Part shown: positions 58,102 to 64,000 of the stretch, piece after piece
How positions within the stretch are numbered: position 1 is the first letter of the stretch
Layout of the letters: each line of letters opens with the position of its first letter
Program-made: the position numbers and the translations under genes
Notes under the pieces: generated by a model
The model's database searches: none
The model's input: only the letters and a program-made list of their open reading frames with translations
What the model was told of the DNA's origin: nothing
Assembly: GCA_903901855.1 (NCBI GenBank)
Contig: CAIUSP010000004.1
Location: 1-64,000, forward strand
DNA: 64,000 nucleotides
Source of the DNA: an uncultured bacterium
Lineage (GTDB): Bacteria > Actinomycetota > Thermoleophilia > Solirubrobacterales > 70-9
Direction of reading: 5' to 3'

Positions 58102-60387
58102 ATGGAAGCTGCCCGTTCCACAACGCGAGCATCCGGCCCGAACTGGAGGCCAACGGTCATCGGGACGGGTGAGGAGATCGGTGATCGCCAGGTCCTGCTC
58201 TCCGCTCCTGTGGTCTGGCCGGCGCAAGGAGTCCTCGACCGACCGTTGACGACCCTGAAAGGCGTGGGACCGAAGCTCGCTTCTGCGTCCTCAGAGGATC
58301 TCGGCGTCGAGTCCCTCCGCGACATGCTCTTGCACCTTCCACGCCTGCACAGGAATCTCGTCGAAGTCACCCCGCTGAGAGAGGTGAGAGCAGGAGAGGA
58401 GGCAACCGTGGCAGTGGAGGTTCGCTCGGCAAAGGTCAGGCCGACTCGTAAGCGGCGCCTCACGATCCTCGAGGCGGAGGTCGTGGATGCAGAGGGTGCG
58501 GCGGGGAAGATCGTCTGGTTCAACCGTCCCTGGCTTTCCGACAGGCTCGAGCCGGGCACGAGATTGCTGGCCCGCGGGAAGATCGGCAAGAACGGCTTCG
58601 CAGTGGCCGAACACGAATTCATCGGAGCCGGCGAGCTGCCAGGGAGGGCGCCCGAGCGAACAGACCGCGAGGTTGCAGGGGACCGGTCCGCGGGCGAGCA
58701 TTGGATACGCCCCGGCCGACCCGGCGGCACCCCACCCAGCGGCATCCATACGACCGGCCTGGTTCCCGTCTACCCGGCATCCGAGCGGGTTCGCCCGCCG
58801 AGATTGCGAGAGTGGGCGTGGCAGGCTGCAGGCCTCGCAAACGCACTCGCCGAGCCCATCCCGGGGCGTGAACGGGCCACCCGCGGATTGCCGTCCTCTG
58901 CCGACTCGATCGTCGGCGCTCACCTCCCACCCGATGCCGAGAGGCTCGAGCAGGCGCGTCAAGCTCTCGCATTCGAAGAGCTCTCGTTGTATCAGGCAAC
59001 GCTCGCGGTCAGACGGCGCCGTAGACGAAGCAGTGCCCGGGCTGTGGCCCTCGCGCCGCCGGACGATCGGATGTCCGATTGGATTGCTTCGCTGCCGTTC
59101 GAGCTCACGGCCGACCAGCGCAGGGCCGTAGACGAGATCGATCGGGACCTCACAGGCGAGATCCCGATGCAGCGCCTTCTGATGGGAGAGGTGGGGTCCG
59201 GCAAGACGGTCGTTGCCCTCTACGCGATGCTCCGGGCGGTCTACGACGGGGGTCAGGCGGCACTGATGGCACCGACCGAGACCCTCGCCGAGCAGCACCA
59301 CCGGACGCTCGAGGGGCTGGCGGGATCAGACGGGCCTCGAGTGGTCCTGCTGACCGGTTCCGTTCCCGACTCGGAGAGGAACGGACCCCTGAATGCCCTG
59401 GCGGACGGGGACCCCCTGCTGGTGGTGGGCACCCACGCGCTGATCGAATCCTCGGTCGAGTTCTCCCGACTGAGGATCGCGGTGATCGATGAGCAGCATC
59501 GCTTCGGAGTTCGTCAGAGAGCAGAGCTCGATCGCAAGGGGGAAGGAGGTTCGGCGCCTCACTCTCTCCACATGACCGCCACCCCCATACCGAGGACGCT
59601 CTCACTGACCGCATACGGGGATCTGGACACCACGTCGCTTCGCGAGCTGCCCTCTGGCAGGAAGCCGGTCCAGACCCGGATCGTGGAGGACGGCGGCAGA
59701 TCCGATGCCTATGAGTTCATCCGAGATCGTCTTCGCGAGGGACGTCAGGCCTTCGTCGTCTGCCCGTTGGTCAGCGAGTCCGTGATGGTCGAGGCCAAGG
59801 CCGCCGAGCAGGAGGCGAGTCGGCTGGCTGCCGGCGAGTTCCGGGACTTCTCCCTCGCAGTGCTCCATGGCCAGCAGTCGGCCGAAGAGAAGCAGCGGAC
59901 GATGCTCTCCTTCGCCGGAGGTGACATCGACGTGCTGGTCGCAACCAGCGTCATCGAGGTCGGCATCGACGTGCCGAACGCGACCGTGATGGTGATCGAA
60001 GGGGCTGAGCGGTTCGGTCTGTCCCAGCTGCATCAGCTGAGAGGCAGGGTCGGGCGCGGTGAACACGCCTCTCACTGTCTCTTGTTCGCCGATGCCCGCT
60101 CGGAGGCGGCCAAGACCCGACTGGAGGCGATCGAGACGGAGCGGGATGGATTCCGTCTGGCGGAGGTCGACCTGACCATCAGAGGGGAGGGTGAGCTCCT
60201 CGGCACACGGCAACACGGACTGCCGCGCTTCCTCGCCGCTTCCCTTCCCGACGATCTGCCGCTTCTACTCGAGGCGCGTGAGATGGTCGAGCGGTTGCTG
60301 GATACGGGGTCGGTCGAGGCCGAGATCTTGATAGATGCCGCGCGGATGCGATTCGGCGACGAGCGTGCGCAACGGCTGGCTGCCTGA
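58102..60387 (+). CDS. recG: ATP-dependent DNA helicase RecG
   Basis: RecG remodels stalled forks and Holliday junctions. The 761 residues show a wedge/OB-fold domain in the first 300 residues, Walker A GEVGSGKT (362-369), the DEQH box (463-466), TATPIPRTLSLTAYGDLD, SVIEVGIDVPNATVMVIEGAERFGLSQLHQLRGRVGRG in parts and the C-terminal motif GEGELLGTRQHGLPRF. An insertion rich in Gly, Pro and Arg lies in the wedge at about 190-215. TAGCCT ends 8 nt before the ATG. rsmD follows after 7 nt. Confidence 0.95.
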   Translation: MEAARSTTRASGPNWRPTVIGTGEEIGDRQVLLSAPVVWPAQGVLDRPLTTLKGVGPKLASASSEDLGVESLRDMLLHLPRLHRNLVEVTPLREVRAGEEATVAVEVRSAKVRPTRKRRLTILEAEVVDAEGAAGKIVWFNRPWLSDRLEPGTRLLARGKIGKNGFAVAEHEFIGAGELPGRAPERTDREVAGDRSAGEHWIRPGRPGGTPPSGIHTTGLVPVYPASERVRPPRLREWAWQAAGLANALAEPIPGRERATRGLPSSADSIVGAHLPPDAERLEQARQALAFEELSLYQATLAVRRRRRRSSARAVALAPPDDRMSDWIASLPFELTADQRRAVDEIDRDLTGEIPMQRLLMGEVGSGKTVVALYAMLRAVYDGGQAALMAPTETLAEQHHRTLEGLAGSDGPRVVLLTGSVPDSERNGPLNALADGDPLLVVGTHALIESSVEFSRLRIAVIDEQHRFGVRQRAELDRKGEGGSAPHSLHMTATPIPRTLSLTAYGDLDTTSLRELPSGRKPVQTRIVEDGGRSDAYEFIRDRLREGRQAFVVCPLVSESVMVEAKAAEQEASRLAAGEFRDFSLAVLHGQQSAEEKQRTMLSFAGGDIDVLVATSVIEVGIDVPNATVMVIEGAERFGLSQLHQLRGRVGRGEHASHCLLFADARSEAAKTRLEAIETERDGFRLAEVDLTIRGEGELLGTRQHGLPRFLAASLPDDLPLLLEAREMVERLLDTGSVEAEILIDAARMRFGDERAQRLAA

Positions 60388-60394
60388 GCCGGAC

Positions 60395-60937
60395 GTGACG
60401 CCTGAGCTCCGCATATCGGCAGGAGAGTTGAAGGGTCGGAAGCTCTCCGCTGGCAGTGGACGGCCGACGACAGGCCGAGTGCGAGAAGCGATCTTCTCTG
60501 CGTTGGGGCAGGATCTCGACGGCCAGGGGATCGATCGCGTACTCGACCTGTACTGCGGAAGTGGCGCGATGGGCCTGGAGTCCCTGTCGCGGGGAGCACG
60601 CAGCCTGATACTGGTCGATCAGGACTCCCGCGCCGCAAGTGCGAACGTGGAGGCCCTCGGTGTCGGTGTCAGGGCCGAGGTTCGCTCCGGCTCGGTGAGC
60701 GAGGTGCTCGAGGGGTTGTCCACGCATGAATTCGACCTGATCTTCTGCGATCCCCCGTATAGACTCGCCGCAACCGAGATGGAAGCGATCGAACCCAAGC
60801 TCTCCGCTGCCCTGGCGCCGTCAGGCCGCCTCGTTGTGGAGGGCCCCGCAGGCGAGGGTCCCTACCTCGATCTGCCTCTGCTGTTCGATCGAACCTACGG
60901 CAGGACCAGGGTCACCATCCATGGGGTCTCGGGCTGA
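60395..60937 (+). CDS. rsmD: 16S rRNA (guanine-966-N2)-methyltransferase RsmD
   Basis: RsmD methylates G966 of 16S rRNA. The GTG at 60395, 7 nt after recG, gives 180 residues and the usual opening LRISAGELKGRKL; a GTG at 60365 would overlap recG. The cofactor loop is LDLYCGSGAMGLESLSRGA and the catalytic motif is FCDPPY. It shares one base with the coaD start (TGATG), the same pair order as in many bacteria. Confidence 0.93.
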   Translation: MTPELRISAGELKGRKLSAGSGRPTTGRVREAIFSALGQDLDGQGIDRVLDLYCGSGAMGLESLSRGARSLILVDQDSRAASANVEALGVGVRAEVRSGSVSEVLEGLSTHEFDLIFCDPPYRLAATEMEAIEPKLSAALAPSGRLVVEGPAGEGPYLDLPLLFDRTYGRTRVTIHGVSG

Positions 60938-61452
60938 TGTCCGTAAGTGGAAAGGTTGCGATCTGTCCTGGCAGCTACGACCCGGTGACCAACGGGCACC
61001 TCGACATCATCTCGCGGGCCTCGGGTGTGTTCGACCGGGTGATCGTGGGGGTGGTCAATCAGCCCGTCCGAAAGCAGAAGACCCTCTACACCTCCGAGGA
61101 ACGCAAGGCTTTCATCGAGCAGGCCGCCGCTGATCACGGTCTCGGCAACATCAGCGTCGAGATCTTCTCGAATCTGCTGGTTGAGTTCGCACGAGAGCAA
61201 GGAGCAGGGGTGGTCATCAAGGGCCTCAGGGCGATCTCTGACTTCGAATACGAGTTCGAGATGAACCAGCTCAACCGCATGCTGGCCCCGGACATCGAGA
61301 GTATGTACATCTTCGCGTCGGCTCGGTACAGCTTCCTCTCTTCGACCGGGGTCAAGGAGATGGCTACCTTCGGTGGGGACGTTTCGGAACTCGTTCCGCC
61401 CGCCGTCGCTTCCTCGTTGACGGATCGCATCAGCAGGGATTCCGAGGGCTGA
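60937..61452 (+). CDS. coaD: Phosphopantetheine adenylyltransferase
   Basis: CoaD adenylates 4'-phosphopantetheine in coenzyme A synthesis. The 171 residues include GSYDPVTNGHLDII with the nucleotidyl-transfer motif T18-x-GH, GVVNQPVRKQKTLYTSEERKAFIEQA, VVIKGLRAISDFEYEFEMNQLNR and the C-terminal YSFLSSTGVKEMATFGGDV. It follows rsmD directly and is followed by an 87-nt gap with two hairpins before the SepIVA-like gene. Confidence 0.95.
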   Translation: MSVSGKVAICPGSYDPVTNGHLDIISRASGVFDRVIVGVVNQPVRKQKTLYTSEERKAFIEQAAADHGLGNISVEIFSNLLVEFAREQGAGVVIKGLRAISDFEYEFEMNQLNRMLAPDIESMYIFASARYSFLSSTGVKEMATFGGDVSELVPPAVASSLTDRISRDSEG

Positions 61453-61460
61453 TCGTCTCG

Positions 61461-61502
61461 AGCCTGCGTTGGCAGCAGGCTTGCATTGGGAGAGTTCTCC
61501 CA
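61461..61502. repeat. Two tandem hairpins after coaD
   Basis: AGCCTGC (61461-61467) pairs with GCAGGCT (61475-61481), and TGGGAGA (61487-61493) pairs with TCTCCCA (61496-61502). They lie between coaD and the SepIVA-like gene. Neither is followed by a T-tract. They could mark the end of the recG-rsmD-coaD transcript or be an operator for the next gene; TAGTCT at 61523-61528 is a possible -10 box. Confidence 0.5.
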
Positions 61503-61539
61503 CCACGGTCTGCGCGATTCCCTAGTCTTTACCCACGCA

Positions 61540-62007
61540 ATGGACGTTCTGGTTCTAATCGACAAGATCGACGATCTGGTGCACAACGCCCGACCGGTTC
61601 CTCTGACCGATCAGGTACGCGTGGATCGCGAGGAGATCTACGACCTGCTGGATCAGATGCGGGCAACCGTGCCTGAGGAGATCAAGCAGGCCCGATGGAT
61701 CGTCAAGGAGCGTCAGGAGATGCTCGCCGAGGCCAAGCGTGAGGCCGAGAGAATCGTCAAGGAAGCACGCGACCAGCAGGCGCGCCTCGTGGCCAACGAG
61801 GAGATCGCCCGTCAGGCAGAGCGTGCCGCAGAGGAGATCGTCGAGGAGGCACGCGAGCGTGAGCGTGAGATCCGCCTCGGCGCCGAGGACTTCGCCGATG
61901 ACATCCTCTCGACCCTCGAAGTCAACCTCCAGAAGTTCCTCCAGGCAGTTCAGCGCGGGCGCGACCGTCTCTCCGGTCGTGAGGACGAGCCCGCCGAGAT
62001 GCGCTGA
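61540..62007 (+). CDS. Coiled-coil protein of the DivIVA/SepIVA type
   Basis: From the ATG at 61540 the product has 155 residues: a short N-terminal part (MDVLVLIDKIDDLVHNARPVP) and then a long charged coiled coil of Glu, Arg and Ala (about 50-120), ending with a helical tail. This matches the DivIVA-domain proteins called SepIVA in mycobacteria, essential for septation and growth, which in actinobacteria lie near coaD, a DUF177 gene and rpmF, as here. Annotation pipelines often label it an ATP synthase b-like protein because of the coiled coil. The stop overlaps the DUF177 start. Confidence 0.8.
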   Translation: MDVLVLIDKIDDLVHNARPVPLTDQVRVDREEIYDLLDQMRATVPEEIKQARWIVKERQEMLAEAKREAERIVKEARDQQARLVANEEIARQAERAAEEIVEEAREREREIRLGAEDFADDILSTLEVNLQKFLQAVQRGRDRLSGREDEPAEMR

Positions 62008-62543
62008 GCGCCCCGATCCGCATCGATTCGGTCGGCCCCATCGACCTGGCATCTCTGGCTCTTTCCCCGGGCCAGGCAGCGAAACTCGATGCAACGCTGG
62101 CTCTCGCTCCCCTGGATTTCGGTGGCAACACCTATACGGCCGATTCGGATTCGCCCCGGTGCACGCTCGACATCTCGCGGACAGTCAACGGTTACGCCCT
62201 CAGGCTTCGATTCCAGGCTTCCTACGAAGGGCCTTGCGTACGCTGCCTCGGAAACGCGCACACGGACCTGGATCTCGATGTTCGCGAGGTGGATCAGGAG
62301 GCTGGTGCGGACTCGGAAGTCGACCTCGATTGCCCCTATCTCGACTCGGATCTACTCGATGTGAGCCGTTGGGCCAGCGATTCGGCAGCGCTTGCCTTTC
62401 CGGCACAGCCGCTGTGTGAGGAGGGCTGCGGTGGGATCTGTCCCACTTGCGGGGAGCGTGTTGCATCGGACGGAGAGCCTCATTCACATTCGACCCAGGG
62501 CGACCCGCGAATGTCCGCCCTCGGTGACATCGAGTTCGATTGA
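62004..62543 (+). CDS. yceD: DUF177 (YceD-type) protein with a CTG start
   Basis: The 179-residue frame is intact from just after a stop at 61980 but contains no early ATG, GTG or TTG; the first of these is a GTG at 62289, which would remove half the domain. The CTG at 62004 overlaps the upstream stop as CTGA and gives the normal length. The family motifs are clear: YEGPCVRCLGNAHTDLDLDV in the middle and PLCEEGCGGICPTCG with DPRMSAL at the end, a zinc-ribbon-like pair of cysteine clusters. YceD is linked with 23S rRNA stability and is encoded before rpmF in most bacteria, as here. Confidence 0.85.
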   Translation: MSAPIRIDSVGPIDLASLALSPGQAAKLDATLALAPLDFGGNTYTADSDSPRCTLDISRTVNGYALRLRFQASYEGPCVRCLGNAHTDLDLDVREVDQEAGADSEVDLDCPYLDSDLLDVSRWASDSAALAFPAQPLCEEGCGGICPTCGERVASDGEPHSHSTQGDPRMSALGDIEFD

Positions 62544-62590
62544 CCGACCTCGCCCGCCTCTGAGCGCCCACCCGGCTACCATCACCAGCG

Positions 62591-62809
62591 ATGGCCGTAC
62601 CGAAGAAGAGACAGTCGAGCGCCAGACGAGACAAGCGTCGCGCCCAGCACAAGGCTTCCCGACCGAGGCTCAACGAGTGCCCGCGGTGTCACAGTCCCCG
62701 CCTGCCGCATCGCGTCTGCCCGACCTGCGGCACCTACGCCGGACGCGAAGTGGTCAGCTTCAAGCCGAAGGCTGAGGCCGAGGCCGAAGGCGGCGAGGAG
62801 CAGGGTTAG
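62591..62809 (+). CDS. rpmF: 50S ribosomal protein L32 (zinc-binding form)
   Basis: The 72-residue protein is L32: MAVPKKRQSSARRDKRRAQHK, then a zinc ribbon with C30/C33 and C43/C46, and a tail lengthened by a run of Ala and Glu. It is the C+ form. CTACCATC ends 7 nt before the ATG, as before rpmB and the small zinc-ribbon gene, suggesting a shared kind of leaderless promoter. plsX starts directly after its stop codon. Confidence 0.95.
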   Translation: MAVPKKRQSSARRDKRRAQHKASRPRLNECPRCHSPRLPHRVCPTCGTYAGREVVSFKPKAEAEAEGGEEQG

Positions 62810-64000
62810 TTGTCACGCGCGTCCGACGGCCTGCAGCCGGTCGCGCTCGATGGTCATGGTGCCGACGGCGGCCCCGAGGTCGTCTACGAAGGCGCTTCCA
62901 TCGCAGCTTCTGCCGGCATCCCGATTCGTGTCTTCGGCCCGCCGAGCTCCAAGATGCCGCCCGGAGTCGAGATCGTGCCCTGCGACGAGTGGATCCCGAA
63001 CGCAGCCGATCCGGTGGCTGCCGTAAGGAGCGCACCTGGTGCATCGGTGGTTCAGGCTGCAGACGACGTCGCTGGAGGTGCGGCCTGTGCGCTGGTGAGT
63101 GCCGGATCGACTGGAGCGACACTCGCCGCAGCCACCTTCTCGCTCCGTCGACTGCGTGGGGTCTCTCGCCCGGGACTCGCTGCCCAAGTACCGATACCCG
63201 GCGAGGGGAACCGGCGGTTCCTGATGCTCGATGTCGGGGCCAGTTCCGAAGCACGTTCCAAGCACTTGGTCCAGTTCGCCTACCTCGGCTCTGCCTTCTC
63301 GAGGGCTGCACTCGGCGTACCCGAGCCCCGAGTGGCCCTGCTCACGATCGGCGAGGAGGAAGGCAAGGGGAACAGCGCGGTGGTAGAGGCGTTCGACTCA
63401 CTCAGCAAGACCGAGGCGATCAACTTCGTCGGGAACGCTGAGGGACGAGATCTCTTCCGTGACCGAGCCGACGTGATCGTCTGCGACGGCTTCACCGGGA
63501 ATGTCGCGCTCAAGGTCATGGAGGGAACCGCGCGAGCGGTTGCTGACGGTGTTCGCGATGCTGCGCGCGCCAACCCGGTCGCGTCCCTTGGTGGCATGCT
63601 GCTGCGTCCTTCGATGGCAGGGCTCAAGCGGACTCTCGATCCGAACGCAACCGGCGGGGCGATCCTGCTCGGTCTCCGCGCGGTGGCTGTGGTGGCTCAC
63701 GGCAGCTCCACTCCCGAGGGGATATCCAATGCGATCGAGCTCGCATGGCATGCGGCCCAAGAGGGTGCCACCGAGCAGACCGCGGCGTTGCTGGCGACCG
63801 AGGTAAGGGGGCGTGCGCCGCGGATCGAGCCGCCTCCACCTCCCACGGAGCCTGTGGCCGGCGATGCTGAGGAGAGCGGCGATACGGAGGGTGATCGCTC
63901 GGTTGAGAGCGAGGATTCGGGGGCTCCCTCCCCGAAGGACCAACCTGCGTCTCCCGCTGTCGATGATCCGGAAGTCGGTCGGTCGAGCACCCGGGATCGA
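62810..64000 (+). CDS. plsX: Phosphate acyltransferase PlsX, 3' end beyond window
   Basis: PlsX makes acyl phosphate from acyl-ACP for phospholipid synthesis. The TTG at 62810 follows the rpmF stop without a gap; 397 codons are seen and the frame is still open at the window end. The family core is clear: VALDGHGADGGPE (where most members have DAMGGD), VSAGSTGATLAAATF, LDVGASSEARSKHLVQFA, GEEEGKGNSAVVEAF, NFVGNAEGRDLF and VCDGFTGNVALK. The core should end near residue 325; about 70 further residues, acidic and rich in Pro, Glu, Ser and Asp, run on to the edge. The gene is thus longer than usual and may be fused to another domain outside the window. Confidence 0.9.
   Translation, partial: MSRASDGLQPVALDGHGADGGPEVVYEGASIAASAGIPIRVFGPPSSKMPPGVEIVPCDEWIPNAADPVAAVRSAPGASVVQAADDVAGGAACALVSAGSTGATLAAATFSLRRLRGVSRPGLAAQVPIPGEGNRRFLMLDVGASSEARSKHLVQFAYLGSAFSRAALGVPEPRVALLTIGEEEGKGNSAVVEAFDSLSKTEAINFVGNAEGRDLFRDRADVIVCDGFTGNVALKVMEGTARAVADGVRDAARANPVASLGGMLLRPSMAGLKRTLDPNATGGAILLGLRAVAVVAHGSSTPEGISNAIELAWHAAQEGATEQTAALLATEVRGRAPRIEPPPPPTEPVAGDAEESGDTEGDRSVESEDSGAPSPKDQPASPAVDDPEVGRSSTRDR

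Noticed and set aside
62289-62543. Short 84-residue gene starting at GTG inside the DUF177 gene
   Set aside because: The upstream part of the same frame encodes the conserved first half of the domain, so the short version is a truncated reading.
1-64000. tRNA or rRNA genes, CRISPR arrays, insertion sequences, integrases or phage genes
   Set aside because: None was recognised on either strand; gaps are short and accounted for, and composition appears uniform by eye.

Overview
The window is a GC-rich, almost entirely coding bacterial chromosome segment made of core housekeeping genes. No tRNA, rRNA, CRISPR array, insertion sequence or phage gene was recognised. Several things point to an actinobacterium, most likely a deep-branching class such as Thermoleophilia (an inference, not a proof): a division and cell wall cluster without ftsA; -10 elements of the TAnnnT type, many placed 6 to 9 nt before the start codon as in leaderless transcripts; a SepIVA/DivIVA-like gene next to coaD; an AroH-type chorismate mutase; and MurE with the DNPR motif that predicts meso-diaminopimelate peptidoglycan.

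Layout. 1-7880: end of a glutamate formimidoyltransferase gene, a small membrane protein, a metallo-beta-lactamase-fold hydrolase, hisS, aspS, a membrane-anchored family 3 glycosidase-like protein, an unknown multi-pass membrane protein and an NTF2-like protein. 8135-10973: a three-gene Tad (pilus/secretion) core, tadA-tadB-tadC, followed by an unknown membrane protein on the opposite strand. 12447-28499: a complete dcw cluster, mraZ-rsmH-ftsL-ftsI-murE-murF-mraY-murD-ftsW-murG/murC-murB-ftsQ-ftsZ, in which MurG and MurC form one open reading frame. 28639-33144: the glycine cleavage genes gcvT-gcvH-gcvPA-gcvPB. 33203-45467: trpS, scpA-scpB, an rRNA pseudouridine synthase, the aromatic amino acid genes aroH-aroF-tyrA-aroA, cmk, der, a DUF3352 protein and metK. 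45532-50361: priA, def, fmt, a zinc-ribbon gene and rpe. 50377-52498: two minus-strand genes, a polysaccharide flippase and a decapeptide-repeat membrane protein. 52584-56157: riboflavin genes ribD-ribE-ribBA-ribH. 56197-64000: rpmB, a fatty-acid-kinase-like gene, recG, rsmD, coaD, a SepIVA-like gene, a DUF177 gene, rpmF and a plsX that runs off the end.

Most neighbouring genes are translationally coupled. The four-base start/stop overlap NTGA occurs in all four versions: ATGA nine times, GTGA three times, TTGA twice, and CTGA once, at the DUF177 gene, which has no other usable early start. Transcription signals that can be argued from sequence are a consensus promoter plus a strong hairpin before ftsZ, a promoter with MraZ-type TGGG repeats before mraZ, and a leaderless promoter for gcvT.

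Points most worth a second look: the MurG-MurC fusion and its overprinting with ftsW; a nested palindrome between mraY and murD; an identical octamer, CTACCATC, just before three zinc-ribbon genes; the CTG start of the DUF177 gene; and the long acidic tail on PlsX. I did not find a wholly new multi-gene system; the novelty here lies in gene architecture and regulation of conserved loci.
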